From: Prochlorococcus marinus XMU1405
GTDB taxonomy: Bacteria > Cyanobacteriota > Cyanobacteriia > PCC-6307 > Cyanobiaceae
DNA length: 64,000 nucleotides
Assembly: GCF_017696275.1 (NCBI RefSeq)
Contig: NZ_JAAORF010000001.1
Span: 1-64,000, forward strand
Reading direction: 5' to 3'
The notes beneath the pieces were generated by a model that ran no database searches, had not been told where the DNA came from, and worked only from the letters and a program-made list of their open reading frames with translations. Below are positions 1-10,338 of this stretch, in pieces. Within the stretch, counting starts at the first letter, position 1. The number at the start of each line of letters is the position of its first letter. The position numbers and the translations under genes are program-made.

Positions 1-3
1 AAG

Positions 4-21
4 AATTCCACAGTTTCCACA
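4..21 (+). promoter_or_regulatory. two tandem DnaA-box-like 9-mers
   Basis: Two adjacent 9-mers, AATTCCACA at 4-12 and GTTTCCACA at 13-21, share the core TTCCACA and sit head to tail about 125 bp before dnaN. DnaA boxes have the consensus TTATCCACA, and cyanobacterial forms often read TTTTCCACA. The flanking 30-110 is almost pure A/T, as expected next to an unwinding element. Only two boxes lie inside the window, so they may be the edge of an origin cluster extending to the left, or DnaA control of dnaN. This is inference from motif and position. Confidence 0.4.
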
Positions 22-90
22 GTTACTACTACTACTAAAATTTTTTTATTTATTAATTTATTTATTAGAAATAAAGAATGAAATAAATGA

Positions 91-119
91 TTGAATTTAA
101 TTTACGAAAAAAGTATATT
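91..119 (+). promoter_or_regulatory. sigma-70-type promoter of dnaN
   Basis: A -35-like TTGAAT at 91-96 and a -10-like TATATT at 114-119 are separated by exactly 17 bp. Transcription would start near 126 and give a leader of about 20 nt before the dnaN ATG at 146. It probably drives dnaN and the closely spaced genes up to purF. Confidence 0.55.
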
Positions 120-145
120 GTATTTGTAAAAAGTTCCAAGATCCA

Positions 146-1303
146 ATGGAAATTATTTGTAATCAAAATGAGTTAAATAATGCTATACAACTAGTAAGTA
201 AAGCAGTTTCTTCAAGACCGACTCATCCAATTCTTGCGAATATTCTTTTAACTGCCGATCAAGGAACAAATAAAATTAGTTTAACAGGATTTGATTTGAA
301 TTTAGGAATTCAAACTTCCTTTGATGGAACTGTGAAAAATAGTGGGGCTATTACGATACCTTCAAAACTATTATCTGAAATTGTCAATAAATTACCTAAT
401 GAAACTCCTGTTAATTTAGAGGTTGATGAAAATTCAGATAATATTTTAATAAAAAGTGATAGAGGTTCTTTTAATCTCAAAGGTTTAGCTTCTGATGATT
501 ATCCTAATTTACCTTTTGTTGAAAGTGGTGCTTCTTTAAATATTGACCCAAGTTCTTTTTTAAAAGCTTTAAAATCAACTGTTTTTGCTAGTAGTAATGA
601 TGACTCAAAGCAATTGCTAACAGGTGTCAACTTTACCTTTAAACAAAATTACTTAGAGTCTGCTTCTACAGATGGTCATAGATTGGCTGTTGCGTTAGTT
701 GGTAACGAAGAACATATTGAAAATAAAGATAACTTAACTTCTAATGAAAGCGATTTATCAGTAACAATTCCAACGCGATCATTAAGAGAAATTGAAAAAT
801 TGGTAGCTCTTAGGAGCTCAGAAAATTCAATTAAGCTTTTTTATGATAAAGGTCAAGTAGTTTTTATTTCTTCTAATCAAATAATTACGACAAGAACTCT
901 TGAGGGTAAATATCCTAATTATTCTCAATTAATTCCAGATAGTTTTTCTAAAATTCTTGATTTTAATACTAAAAAATTAATTGATGCATTAGAAAGAATC
1001 GCTGTTTTAGCTGATCAGCAGAGTAGTGTAGTTAAATTTAAATTAGATAATTCAGATTTGGCCTCAATAAGTGCAGATGCACAAGATATAGGAAACGCAA
1101 ATGAATCAATACCTGTCTCTTATTCTGGAGAAAATTTTGATATTGCATTTAATGTGAGATATCTTTTAGAAGGTTTAAAAGTTATAACTTCTGAAAATGT
1201 ACTCCTAAAGTGTAACCAAGCAACTACTCCAGCCGTTTTTGTGCCACAAGATAATCTCAATTCTTTTACTTATCTAGTCATGCCTGTTCAGGTTCGTTCT
1301 TAA
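146..1303 (+). CDS. dnaN: DNA polymerase III sliding clamp (beta subunit)
   Basis: The 385-residue product has the full length of the beta clamp (366 aa in E. coli) and ends in the family-typical MPVQVRS. It would form the ring-shaped homodimer that tethers the replicative polymerase to DNA, built of three repeated clamp folds. The ATG at 146 follows a well-spaced promoter by about 20 nt. It heads a plus-strand run of dnaN, a PRC-barrel-like gene, purL and purF with gaps of 1 to 47 bp. The next gene's TTG start lies one base after the stop, so the two are probably co-transcribed and translationally coupled. Confidence 0.97.
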   Translation: MEIICNQNELNNAIQLVSKAVSSRPTHPILANILLTADQGTNKISLTGFDLNLGIQTSFDGTVKNSGAITIPSKLLSEIVNKLPNETPVNLEVDENSDNILIKSDRGSFNLKGLASDDYPNLPFVESGASLNIDPSSFLKALKSTVFASSNDDSKQLLTGVNFTFKQNYLESASTDGHRLAVALVGNEEHIENKDNLTSNESDLSVTIPTRSLREIEKLVALRSSENSIKLFYDKGQVVFISSNQIITTRTLEGKYPNYSQLIPDSFSKILDFNTKKLIDALERIAVLADQQSSVVKFKLDNSDLASISADAQDIGNANESIPVSYSGENFDIAFNVRYLLEGLKVITSENVLLKCNQATTPAVFVPQDNLNSFTYLVMPVQVRS

Positions 1304-1304
1304 T

Positions 1305-2012
1305 TTGAAATTACCTAAAGAAATTTTATTAAGTGAATTACTGAATTATAGTGTTAAGGGTAATATGGTCCTTAATTACGGAAATGGAGAAAATGTTTGG
1401 ATGCATCCTCCAGTTCATCGAATCCTAGGATGGTATTCGCGTCCCTCAAATTTCGATTTAAAAAGAAATGTCTGGCGGTTAAATCAAATAAGTCAAATAA
1501 TTGATTCCGAAATTTATGTCAAAGGTGATCCAGCCATTTCTGATTTAGCAACTTTAAATAGATTCCCAACTTTAATAGATGCTAATTTGATAAATATTAA
1601 TGGCTCAAAAATAGGAGTCATTGCAGATTTTTTATTTGAAATAAAAACGGGTAATATTAAATATTATTTAGTGTCTCGATCAAATCCTAATATTCCAGGT
1701 TCTAGTAGATGGAAATTAAATATTGAAAATATTACTGATCAACAACCTGGTTTAGTTTTTTGTGAGGTCAATTCTTTAGATGATTTACTTATATTAAAAT
1801 CAAGTTTTAAAAATGAATTTTTGCAAAAAGGAAAAAAAATTTTTGATAGATTTGATGATATGAAAAATTTAGCCTCAAATAGATTAGAGGATTGGCTTGA
1901 AGAAGATGAAGATATTAGCCAAAACTTAGATTTTAAACAAAAAAGTTTTTATAATAATGACAGAACATCTATACCGTTTAGTGAAAAAAAAGAAGATGAC
2001 CCTTGGATATAA
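1305..2012 (+). CDS. PRC-barrel-like conserved protein
   Basis: This 235-aa protein has no catalytic motif that I recognise. Residues about 85-140 (start DANLININGSKIG) have the alternating beta pattern of a PRC-barrel, a small fold also found in RimM and photosynthetic reaction-centre H subunits. The C-terminal 60 residues are charged and low-complexity and end in DDPWI. The first in-frame start is TTG at 1305, one base after the dnaN stop, and the purL ATG follows the stop by 3 bp. Position between dnaN and purL suggests a housekeeping role, but that is inference. The PRC-barrel call is moderate. Confidence 0.75.
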   Translation: MKLPKEILLSELLNYSVKGNMVLNYGNGENVWMHPPVHRILGWYSRPSNFDLKRNVWRLNQISQIIDSEIYVKGDPAISDLATLNRFPTLIDANLININGSKIGVIADFLFEIKTGNIKYYLVSRSNPNIPGSSRWKLNIENITDQQPGLVFCEVNSLDDLLILKSSFKNEFLQKGKKIFDRFDDMKNLASNRLEDWLEEDEDISQNLDFKQKSFYNNDRTSIPFSEKKEDDPWI

Positions 2013-2015
2013 ATA

Positions 2016-4355
2016 ATGATAAATCAAGAAAATAATGATCTATATGATCTTAATGAAGCACTACAGGTTGAAAATTTAACACTTAATGATTTCGAAGAAA
2101 TTTGCAAAAGATTAAAGAGAAAACCTAATAGAACGGAATTAGGCATGTTTGGCGTTATGTGGTCAGAACATTGTTGTTATCGAAATTCAAAACCTTTACT
2201 ATCTAAGTTTCCCACTAAAGGTAAAAATGTTTTAGTTGGACCCGGAGAAAATGCTGGCGTTATTGATGTTGGAAATAATCAAAAACTTGTTTTTAAAATA
2301 GAAAGTCATAATCATCCTTCTGCTATTGAACCTTTTCAAGGCGCAGCTACAGGTGTAGGAGGAATTTTAAGAGATATATTTACAATGGGTGCAAGGCCAA
2401 TTGCAGTCTTGAATTCATTGAGATTTGGCAACCTTGATAAATCATCAAATGTTGATTTACTACGAGGAGTTGTATCTGGTATTTCACATTATGGAAATTG
2501 CGTGGGCGTGCCGACTGTTGGAGGTGAAATTGACTTCGATGATAGTTACTCTGGAAATCCTCTAGTGAATGTTATGGCTTTAGGACTTTTAGAAACAGAG
2601 GAAATTGTTTGTTCTGGAGCTAAAAATGTAGGATCACCAGTGTTATATGTTGGTAATACAACTGGCAGAGATGGAGTTGGTGGTGCTAGTTTTGCCAGTT
2701 CAGAATTAACTACAACTTCATTGGATGATAGACCTGCAGTTCAGGTAGGTGATCCATTTGTTGAGAAAAGTCTTATTGAAGCTTGTTTGGATGCTTTCAA
2801 GACAGGGGATGTCATTGCAGCTCAAGATATGGGTGCTGCAGGTTTAACATGTAGTAGTGCAGAAATGGCCGCAAATGGAAATTTAGGGATAGCTATTGAT
2901 TTAGATTTGGTTCCTTCTAGAGAAGATGATATGTCCCCATACCAATATTTATTATCTGAATCGCAAGAAAGAATGTTGTTTGTCGTTAAAGAAGAAAAAA
3001 TTAATGATCTTATTGAAAAATTTAAAAAATGGGGATTATATGCCAGTATTATTGGTGAAGTTATAGAAACTAATGAGGTAATTATTTCTCATAAAGGTAA
3101 AATTGTGGCTCAGATACCTACTTCTGCTTTATCTGATGATACTCCCGTAAATTTTCACAATGTGATTAATAATCCTCCCGATGATCTTTTAAATAAATGG
3201 GAATGGAAAGAAAATGATTTGCCAGAAATTCATGAGCAAAAAATATTTTCATTGAAGGAAAATAAGAATTTTTCTTTTTCAGAAATCATTTTAAAACTAC
3301 TCTCTAATCCATCAATAGCTTCTAAACGATGGATTTATAAACAATATGATTCTCAAGTTCAGGCAAATACAGTTTTTAAACCTGGAAAATCAGATGCAGC
3401 CGTAGTAAGACTAAGGGAACAAAATAAAAAAAATAAAAGCAAAGTATTTTCTGGTGTCGCTGCTTCAGTTGATTGTAATAGTAGATGGGTTGCTCTTGAT
3501 CCTTTTAGAGGATCTATCGCTGCCGTTGCAGAGTCCGCTAGAAATGTTAGTTGTGTTGGTGCTGAACCAGTAGCAATTACAAATAATTTAAATTTTTCTT
3601 CCCCTGAGAATGAAATAGGATATTGGCAACTCTCATCTTCATGTAATGGAATTGCTGAAGCTTGTAAAGCTTTAGAAACTCCTGTTACAGGAGGTAATGT
3701 ATCTTTATATAATGAATCTAAAAATAAAGAAAATCTAATTACTCCTATCAATCCTACTCCTGTTATTGGAATGGTTGGAAAGATTGATAATGTTGAAAAA
3801 GCTATAAGTAGTGAATGGAAAAATATTGATGATCAAATCTGGTTAATTGGTTCTTCCAAATCTGAAATAAAAATTGCAGCTAGTTCTTATCTTGAATATT
3901 TTCATGGAGAAATTACAGGTCGGCCTCCAAAAATAGATTTGTTTGATGAAAAGTTTTGCCAGAGTTTTTTAAGAAATGCGATTTTAAACAGTCTAGTAGT
4001 TTCTTCTCACGATATAAGCGACGGAGGTTTAGCTATAGCTTTAGCAGAGTCTTGTATTTTGTCCTCAAAGGGTGCAAATATAGAATTAGAGAAAGATTTA
4101 AATAGAGTTGATAATTTATTGTTTGCCGAAGGGGGGTCAAGAATTATTTTTTCAATTAGTAAAATGAAAGAAAATGAATGGTTTAATTATTTAAAACAAA
4201 ATCAAATAAATTTCCCATCAAGTGTTTATCTAAAAAAAATAGGATATGTATCTAGTGACACGCTGAAGATAAAAATCAACGAAAAAAATATTTGCAATAT
4301 TAGGGTTGAGGAATTAACCGAAAAATTTAATAATAGTATTTCAGATTACTTTTAA
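2016..4355 (+). CDS. purL: phosphoribosylformylglycinamidine synthase subunit PurL
   Basis: PurL catalyses the ATP-dependent FGAR to FGAM step of de novo purine synthesis. The 779-aa length matches the small PurL type that works with separate PurS and PurQ, neither of which is in this window. Visible motifs include SEHCCYRNS at residues 50-58, [14 protein letters not shown] at about 96-109, and later glycine-rich ATP-binding segments such as [12 protein letters not shown] near 660-675. The ATG lies 3 bp after the preceding gene. The next gene, purF, encodes the first enzyme of the same pathway, so this is a purine operon. Confidence 0.97.
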   Translation: MINQENNDLYDLNEALQVENLTLNDFEEICKRLKRKPNRTELGMFGVMWSEHCCYRNSKPLLSKFPTKGKNVLVGPGENAGVIDVGNNQKLVFKIESHNHPSAIEPFQGAATGVGGILRDIFTMGARPIAVLNSLRFGNLDKSSNVDLLRGVVSGISHYGNCVGVPTVGGEIDFDDSYSGNPLVNVMALGLLETEEIVCSGAKNVGSPVLYVGNTTGRDGVGGASFASSELTTTSLDDRPAVQVGDPFVEKSLIEACLDAFKTGDVIAAQDMGAAGLTCSSAEMAANGNLGIAIDLDLVPSREDDMSPYQYLLSESQERMLFVVKEEKINDLIEKFKKWGLYASIIGEVIETNEVIISHKGKIVAQIPTSALSDDTPVNFHNVINNPPDDLLNKWEWKENDLPEIHEQKIFSLKENKNFSFSEIILKLLSNPSIASKRWIYKQYDSQVQANTVFKPGKSDAAVVRLREQNKKNKSKVFSGVAASVDCNSRWVALDPFRGSIAAVAESARNVSCVGAEPVAITNNLNFSSPENEIGYWQLSSSCNGIAEACKALETPVTGGNVSLYNESKNKENLITPINPTPVIGMVGKIDNVEKAISSEWKNIDDQIWLIGSSKSEIKIAASSYLEYFHGEITGRPPKIDLFDEKFCQSFLRNAILNSLVVSSHDISDGGLAIALAESCILSSKGANIELEKDLNRVDNLLFAEGGSRIIFSISKMKENEWFNYLKQNQINFPSSVYLKKIGYVSSDTLKIKINEKNICNIRVEELTEKFNNSISDYF

Positions 4356-4402
4356 ACATGAAAAACATTTCTCAACTATTAACCAATTTAAGATATTAGG
4401 TT

Positions 4403-5863
4403 ATGTGCGGAATAGTTGGAATCGTTTCTTCAAATGATGTAAATCAACAAATTTACGATAGTCTTTTGCTTTTGCAGCATAGAGGTCAAGACTCAACAGG
4501 TATAGCAACAATGGAAAATACTGTTTTTCATATACATAAGGTTAAAGGTCAGGTTAATACTGCTTATAGAACTAGAGATATGAGGAATTTAATTGGCAAA
4601 ATTGGATTGGGTCATGTTAGGTATGCAACAAAGGGATCAGCAGAAAGTGTAGAAGAAGCACAGCCTTTTTATGTTAATGCTCCTTATGGAATTGTTTTGA
4701 TACATAATGGAAATTTGACGAATACCAGAGATTTAGAAAAACAGTTATTTAATGTCGACAAGCGGCATACAAATTCTTCAAGTGATACTGAAATGTTGTT
4801 AAATGTATTTGCGACAGAATTACAAGAACAAATTCATAATCAAAAATTAGAGCCTGATATTATTTTTAATGCGGTCAAATCTTTACATAAAAGAATTCAG
4901 GGGTCATATGCTTCAATTGCGTTAATTTCAGGACATGGTTTATTAGCATTTAGAGATCCTTTTGGTATTAGGCCTTTAGTCATAGGGAAAAGACTTTCAT
5001 TAACTACAAAAAAAGAAGAATGGATGGTTGCAAGCGAATCTTTAGTACTTGAGAATAATGATTATGAAGTAGTGAGAGATGTAGATCCAGGAGAAGCTGT
5101 TTTTATAAATCTTGATGGGGAGTTTTTCTCTAAGCAATGTTCTGAAAATCCAATGTTATTTCCCTGTGCTTTTGAATATGTTTACTTAGCTAGGCCAGAT
5201 TCAATTATGAATGGAATTTCAGTCTATAAAGCTCGTCTAAAGATGGGAGATTATTTAGCAGAAACAATAAAAGAAACGATCAATTCTGGAGATATTGATG
5301 TAGTTATGCCTATTCCTGATTCTTCTCGACCCGCGGCAATGCAAGTTGCAAGACAGTTAGGGATAGAATATAGGGAAGGTTTTTTTAAAAACAGATATGT
5401 TGGCAGAACATTCATAATGCCCGGTCAGCAGAAACGTAAGAAATCTGTGAGGCAAAAATTAAATGCCATGAGTGCAGAGTTTAAAAATAAAAATGTATTA
5501 ATTGTTGATGACTCGATAGTAAGAGGTACTACTTCAAAAGAAATTGTCCAGATGGCTAAAGATGCTGGAGCAAATAAAGTTTTTTTCACATCAGCAGCGC
5601 CTCCTGTTCGTTATCCTCACGTTTATGGAATTAATATGCCTAATAGAGATGAATTAATAGCTCATAATAGGACAATAAGTGAAATCGCCGATAAACTTGA
5701 AATTGATAACCTTGTTTATCAAAGTGTTGAAAGTTTGCGTAAATCTATAATTGGTGATTCTTCTATTAAAGGTTTAGAGATGAGTTGTTTTACTGGTGAT
5801 TATGTAACTGGAACAGTAAATCAAGAATACTTAAATTGGGTTGAAAACGAATATAAATCTTAG
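4403..5863 (+). CDS. purF: amidophosphoribosyltransferase PurF
   Basis: PurF makes 5-phosphoribosylamine from PRPP and glutamine, the committed step of purine synthesis. The protein starts MCGIVGIV, so Cys2 becomes the N-terminal nucleophile of the Ntn glutaminase domain after Met removal. The PRPP-loop motif [12 protein letters not shown] lies near residues 366-378 in the C-terminal phosphoribosyltransferase domain. Length (486 aa) is normal. It follows purL by 47 bp. Its stop overlaps by 4 bp the stop of the convergent topoisomerase gene, leaving no room for a conventional terminator. Confidence 0.97.
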   Translation: MCGIVGIVSSNDVNQQIYDSLLLLQHRGQDSTGIATMENTVFHIHKVKGQVNTAYRTRDMRNLIGKIGLGHVRYATKGSAESVEEAQPFYVNAPYGIVLIHNGNLTNTRDLEKQLFNVDKRHTNSSSDTEMLLNVFATELQEQIHNQKLEPDIIFNAVKSLHKRIQGSYASIALISGHGLLAFRDPFGIRPLVIGKRLSLTTKKEEWMVASESLVLENNDYEVVRDVDPGEAVFINLDGEFFSKQCSENPMLFPCAFEYVYLARPDSIMNGISVYKARLKMGDYLAETIKETINSGDIDVVMPIPDSSRPAAMQVARQLGIEYREGFFKNRYVGRTFIMPGQQKRKKSVRQKLNAMSAEFKNKNVLIVDDSIVRGTTSKEIVQMAKDAGANKVFFTSAAPPVRYPHVYGINMPNRDELIAHNRTISEIADKLEIDNLVYQSVESLRKSIIGDSSIKGLEMSCFTGDYVTGTVNQEYLNWVENEYKS

Positions 5864-8301
5864 TCGAGAAAGTTTTCAAGTCGGAAACAATTTTCAAGGT
5901 ATTCATCATTATCTAATTTTAAAAAATCAATTAAAAAGTTTGATTTCTTGGATTTGAAGTTTAATTTATTTAGGTCTAATCTTGCAGATTTATTTTTATT
6001 AGTTTCAATATCAAGGTAATGGTTACTTGCCATTATTTTGAGGAAGTAATCGTTTTTAAGTTGGGTTTTTTCATTCAAATATCCCAAACTGTATTCATTT
6101 GAGCAGTAAATTTCATTACTATTTATACAAAAGATTCTTCCTTGCTTAGAGATTAAAAAAATATTTTCTCCATCATTAAACGTACAACAAGAAACGATTT
6201 TTTCAGATGGTAAAAGTTTTGCAATTATTAATCCTTGGGATTGTTTAGAAGTTGGTGTTAAAAATTTGTTTGATAAATTAAATTTAAAAATTCTTCCTAT
6301 CGAGGTTAATATTATTAAATCTTTTTTTTCATTTGAAATAAAAGAATCAATTGTTTTTAAATTATTTTTTAATTTTGTAATAGTGAAAGATCTATTGCTT
6401 TTAATCATATCTTCATCAAATAAAACTTTTTTAAACCTTCCATCTGAATTTAATATGCATAAATAATTTCTAATTTCTTTTTTAATTGAATGAAAATTTA
6501 TTATTTCGCTAGGATGAATATTCCCAATAATTTTATTATCTAATTTATAGTCTTTATTAATATTTGATTCCCAATCTATGTGAAATACTTTTCCCGTATT
6601 AGTGATTCCAATTAACTTTATATTTTTTTCAATATTACATATAAATTTTTGAATATTTTTATTATCTATGATTTTATTTACAACCTCAAATGATTTCTTG
6701 TAATGACCTAAAATCATCTTTTTTAAATAAAGTCTATTGTCTATGTATAATTTTGTTTTTTTATTTATAAAGTCCTCTAATATCTGATTATTAAGCGTTT
6801 CTAATTCTTCATTTTGATTTATATTTTTAATTATTTTTGTTTTACGTATAACATTGTATTTTTTCTTCAATATTAATAATTCTTCTATAAGTAATTCAAG
6901 TAATAATTCTCTTTCATTCAATAATTTTTGAAAATAATTCTTTTTTTCTAATAAATTTTTTATATCGTTATCAATTTGATTTTTTTCCAGATTTGTTAAT
7001 TTTTTTAGCGGCATATCCAAAACTGAATTTGCCTGTTTTTCACTTAAGAAAAAATTTTCTACTAATTTTGATCTAGCTTGTACAGAATTTTCTGATTCTT
7101 CAATAATGGCGATAACTTTTTTTATATTTTTTGTAGCTTTTGATAAACCTTCTGATATTTCAAGTTTATCAAGAGTGTTTTTTAAAAAATAAAAAGTTCT
7201 TTTTCTAATTGTTTCTTCTCTAAATTCAAGAAAATAGTTGAGATATTTTTTTAGATTTAGTTGTACAGGTTTGCCTTTAATTAAAGCTAAGAATATTGCG
7301 CCAAAGTTTGTTTGGAGAGTTGTTTTTTTATATAAATTAGAAATAACAAGTTCAGAATTAGAATCTTTTTTTAGTTCTATTACAATTCTCATTCCATCTC
7401 TGTCGCTCTCATCCCTAATATCAGAAATCCCAATAATCTTGCCTGAATTCACAAGTTCTGCGAGTTTTTCAATCCAACCTGCTTTATTAATTTGGTAAGG
7501 CAGTTCAGTAATGATTATTGCATTCTTTTTATGTTTCCCTTTGCCTAAATTTACTTCTTCTGTATTTACAACTCCTCTTATTGTTATTGATCCTTTTCCC
7601 GTTTGATAAAGTTCTTCTATTGCACGACTATAAATTAATTCTCCGCCTGTAGGAAAATCAGGTCCTTTGATAATATTAGAAAGTTTTTTATCACTAATAT
7701 CTTTATTTTTAACTAAGGCAACTAAACCATCTACAATCTCGCCTAGATTGTGAGGTGGAATATTTGTTGCCATACCAACAGCAATACCTGATGAGCCGTT
7801 CAGCAATAAAAATGGAAGCTGCGCTGGAAGAACATCTGGTTCTTTTTGAGAACCGTCAAAGTTATTTGAAAATTTTACTGTTTCTGATGCAATTTCTTCA
7901 AGAAATCCTTTATGAGCTATTGGAGCTAATCTTGTCTCAGTATATCTCATTGCTGCCGGCGGATCATTATCCACAGATCCAAAATTTCCATGACCGTCAA
8001 GAGTAGGATATTTTGTGGAGAAATTTTGTACTAGCTTTACTAATGCATCATATACTGCTTGATCACCATGAGGATGGTATTTCCCAAGTACATCTCCTAC
8101 AACACGAGCACACTTTCTAAATGGTTTATCAGGTGTTAAACCTAATTCGTACATCGCAAATATGATTCTTCTTTGTACAGGTTTAAGACCGTCTCTTGCA
8201 TCAGGCAATGCTCGTCCAACTATGACGCTCATTGCATACTCCAAATAAGAACGTTGCATTTCTTCTTGAAGCGAGATGGAAGTGAAGTTTTTCTTATCCA
8301 T
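5860..8301 (-). CDS. type IIA topoisomerase A subunit (GyrA/ParC family)
   Basis: This 813-aa protein is the DNA cleavage subunit of a gyrase or topoisomerase IV. The N-terminal half is canonical: [20 protein letters not shown] at residues 25-44, [13 protein letters not shown] near 75-87, and the catalytic tyrosine at Y120 in AAMRYTE. The C-terminal beta-pinwheel (after about residue 500) is lysine- and asparagine-rich and divergent. I do not find a clear GyrA-box (QRRGGKG) there, which favours a ParC-like decatenase role. The partner B subunit is not in the window. It is transcribed convergently with purF, whose stop it overlaps. Confidence 0.9.
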   Translation of the reverse strand: MDKKNFTSISLQEEMQRSYLEYAMSVIVGRALPDARDGLKPVQRRIIFAMYELGLTPDKPFRKCARVVGDVLGKYHPHGDQAVYDALVKLVQNFSTKYPTLDGHGNFGSVDNDPPAAMRYTETRLAPIAHKGFLEEIASETVKFSNNFDGSQKEPDVLPAQLPFLLLNGSSGIAVGMATNIPPHNLGEIVDGLVALVKNKDISDKKLSNIIKGPDFPTGGELIYSRAIEELYQTGKGSITIRGVVNTEEVNLGKGKHKKNAIIITELPYQINKAGWIEKLAELVNSGKIIGISDIRDESDRDGMRIVIELKKDSNSELVISNLYKKTTLQTNFGAIFLALIKGKPVQLNLKKYLNYFLEFREETIRKRTFYFLKNTLDKLEISEGLSKATKNIKKVIAIIEESENSVQARSKLVENFFLSEKQANSVLDMPLKKLTNLEKNQIDNDIKNLLEKKNYFQKLLNERELLLELLIEELLILKKKYNVIRKTKIIKNINQNEELETLNNQILEDFINKKTKLYIDNRLYLKKMILGHYKKSFEVVNKIIDNKNIQKFICNIEKNIKLIGITNTGKVFHIDWESNINKDYKLDNKIIGNIHPSEIINFHSIKKEIRNYLCILNSDGRFKKVLFDEDMIKSNRSFTITKLKNNLKTIDSFISNEKKDLIILTSIGRIFKFNLSNKFLTPTSKQSQGLIIAKLLPSEKIVSCCTFNDGENIFLISKQGRIFCINSNEIYCSNEYSLGYLNEKTQLKNDYFLKIMASNHYLDIETNKNKSARLDLNKLNFKSKKSNFLIDFLKLDNDEYLENCFRLENFLD

Positions 8302-8378
8302 TTGAGCGCAAAATTGAATAATTAGTAATTAACTAAATTAAGACTAATAGGTAAAACAATAATTACCAGTATTGAACA

Positions 8379-9242
8379 TTAAGATGATTCACTTATTTTG
8401 GATTTTGCAAGCATTACATCATTTTTTAGTTGTTCATTTTGTAAAAGAATTTCTGTAGAGACTTGTAATTTTTCGCCCCATAACTGTTCTTTTCTATAGT
8501 CATAATTCACATATTTGGGATCTTTAGCTAAAGCTTTTTTTGCTAGCTGGATTGCTAATTTAGGATCATTAATTCTTACGCATGAGGCTAATCCTAGTAA
8601 TGGTTCCGCATTTTCCTGAATTGAGATTGCACTTTTAAATAATTTGATTGATAAATTTATATTGTTTTTCTCAAAATAAGCTAAACCTTGATTATTTATA
8701 GCTTGCCAGAAATCAGGTTTTATTTTTACTGATTTATCAAACAATTTGATAGCTCCCAAGTAATTTTTTTCCATCAATAAAATATTTCCTAATTGAAAAA
8801 TAGCTTTGTGATTATTGGGTTCTATCTTTACTACTTTTTCTAAAGCACTTTTTGCCTTTGATTGTTGGGAAATTTTTAAGTAAATATTACTTTTGGCAAA
8901 ATATATTTCACTAATATTTGAATTTATCTTTTCTGCTTTATTAAGAGAATTTAATGCATTTTTGTATTGCTTGTTAGCTATTTGTGCTTCAGCCAAAATT
9001 AACCATAGTTTTTCATCTTTCGAATTTATTTTTACAGCTAATTTGGCTAAGTTAAGACTATCTTTATATTGTCCAAAATAAAGTAGTTGATATGCATTAT
9101 TGCCAATATATGAACTTTGCTTTTGTAAATTTTTTATAGTCGGGAAATAATAGTAGGGAACTATTGCTTGAACTGTTTTTATTTGAAGAGAGTAAAAACA
9201 GATAAAGGAGATCCAGATTATTTTTTTTAAAAACTTATTCAT
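8379..9242 (-). CDS. exported tetratricopeptide-repeat protein
   Basis: The first 26 residues form a signal peptide or anchor: two lysine patches, a hydrophobic core, then KTVQAIVPYYYF. The rest of the 287-aa protein is a solenoid of about six TPR units with typical spacing, for example NKQYKNALNSLNKAEKIN, AKSALEKVVKIEPNNHKAIF and GAIKLFDKSVKIKPDFWQAI. TPRs are protein-interaction scaffolds, so a periplasmic, lumenal or membrane assembly role is plausible but unproven. Its ATG overlaps the stop of queG by 4 bp (ATGA), indicating translational coupling downstream of queG. Confidence 0.88.
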   Translation of the reverse strand: MNKFLKKIIWISFICFYSLQIKTVQAIVPYYYFPTIKNLQKQSSYIGNNAYQLLYFGQYKDSLNLAKLAVKINSKDEKLWLILAEAQIANKQYKNALNSLNKAEKINSNISEIYFAKSNIYLKISQQSKAKSALEKVVKIEPNNHKAIFQLGNILLMEKNYLGAIKLFDKSVKIKPDFWQAINNQGLAYFEKNNINLSIKLFKSAISIQENAEPLLGLASCVRINDPKLAIQLAKKALAKDPKYVNYDYRKEQLWGEKLQVSTEILLQNEQLKNDVMLAKSKISESS

Positions 9243-10195
9243 ATTTTTATCTTTTTGTTATTTATATTTGCTTGTATGTTTCTTTTCCACATCCATGGTT
9301 TAATTCTTTTTAAGGTGGTTCCTTTAAGATTTTCTTGCCATGTTTTATTGTCCCAATTGAGGGATTCAATATTAAGATTGTTAATCCATTCTTTCGGTGT
9401 AGTTTCAAAATTATTGTTATATGGTACTGATTTATTCCATGGACATACATCTTGACAAATATCACATCCTGCAACCCATCCACTTAAATTTTTCTCTATT
9501 TTTTTTGGAATAGTTTTATCTCTGTTCTCTATTGTGTGATATGCAATGCATAGATCTGACTGAATCACAAAGGGTTCCACGATTGCCTTTGTGGGACAAT
9601 GTTCAATACATTTTTCACATTTTCCGCAAAGTGATTGATGAGGTTTATCTGGTATTAAATCTTTTGTGAGAATCATAAAACCCAAAGTCAACCAAGAACC
9701 ATTTGTTTTGCTTATTAAATTACTATTTTTACCTATCCAACCAATCCCAGCCTCCTCTGCCCATGCTTTTTCAAGAAGCGGAGAGGTATCAACACATATT
9801 TTCCATTTGCAATCAGGGATTTCTAGGTTAATCCACTTACCAATATTTTTTAATTTTTTGTGAATTACTTTATGATAATCCTCACCCTGGCTAAATTTAG
9901 CCACCTTGAGGAAATTATTGTTATTGTTTTGTGAATTAATGTAAGTAAATCCAACGCTCAAAATACTTTTTGCATTTTCAAAAAGTGAGCCTATATTTTT
10001 TCTTTTTTCTGCCTCCATCCATTTCATTTCAGCATGGTAGTTATTTGATAACCATCTTTCTAATGCATTAGTTCTTAATTTTAAGCGCGAACTACCTGGT
10101 ATTGAAGCTAATCCAGCAACTGTAAAACCCTCAAAAATAGCTCGTTCTTTTAATTTTTTACTTATTTCTTTTTTGTTTTGAATGTTATCAATCAT
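9239..10195 (-). CDS. queG: epoxyqueuosine reductase QueG
   Basis: QueG reduces epoxyqueuosine to queuosine in the wobble position of tRNAs with GUN anticodons, using cobalamin and two 4Fe-4S clusters. The cluster ligands are visible as CGKCEKCIEHCP (Cys190, 193, 196, 200) and GCDICQDVCPWN (Cys244, 247, 251), with an extra Cys216. The conserved VDTSP puts an Asp at about 136, the expected general acid. The 318-aa length is slightly short for the family, which often carries C-terminal HEAT repeats absent here. It is the first gene of a minus-strand pair with the TPR protein. The B12 requirement fits the presence of cbiD at 33.6 kb. Confidence 0.95.
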   Translation of the reverse strand: MIDNIQNKKEISKKLKERAIFEGFTVAGLASIPGSSRLKLRTNALERWLSNNYHAEMKWMEAEKRKNIGSLFENAKSILSVGFTYINSQNNNNNFLKVAKFSQGEDYHKVIHKKLKNIGKWINLEIPDCKWKICVDTSPLLEKAWAEEAGIGWIGKNSNLISKTNGSWLTLGFMILTKDLIPDKPHQSLCGKCEKCIEHCPTKAIVEPFVIQSDLCIAYHTIENRDKTIPKKIEKNLSGWVAGCDICQDVCPWNKSVPYNNNFETTPKEWINNLNIESLNWDNKTWQENLKGTTLKRIKPWMWKRNIQANINNKKIKI

Positions 10196-10258
10196 TTCTT
10201 TTTTCTTTATAGCATTTCCTGTAAAAGTTATTTTGGAGAAAAACTTATAAATAAATTA

Positions 10259-10281
10259 GATATATTTAAGAAAAATATATC
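10259..10281. repeat. 9-bp inverted repeat between divergent genes
   Basis: GATATATTT at 10259-10267 and AAATATATC at 10273-10281 are perfect reverse complements around a 5-nt AAGAA spacer. The element lies in the 143-bp gap between the divergently transcribed queG and DUF502-family genes, so it could be an operator or just an AT-rich palindrome. No G/C clamp or T-run suggests termination. Confidence 0.4.
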
Positions 10282-10338
10282 CTAACTTAGTAAAAACAGT
10301 TAAATTATTAGTAAAGTTAATATAGTTAATACATTATT

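Noticed and set aside
3359-3751. 130-codon minus-strand frame inside purL
   Set aside because: Shadow of a strongly supported gene; no domain.
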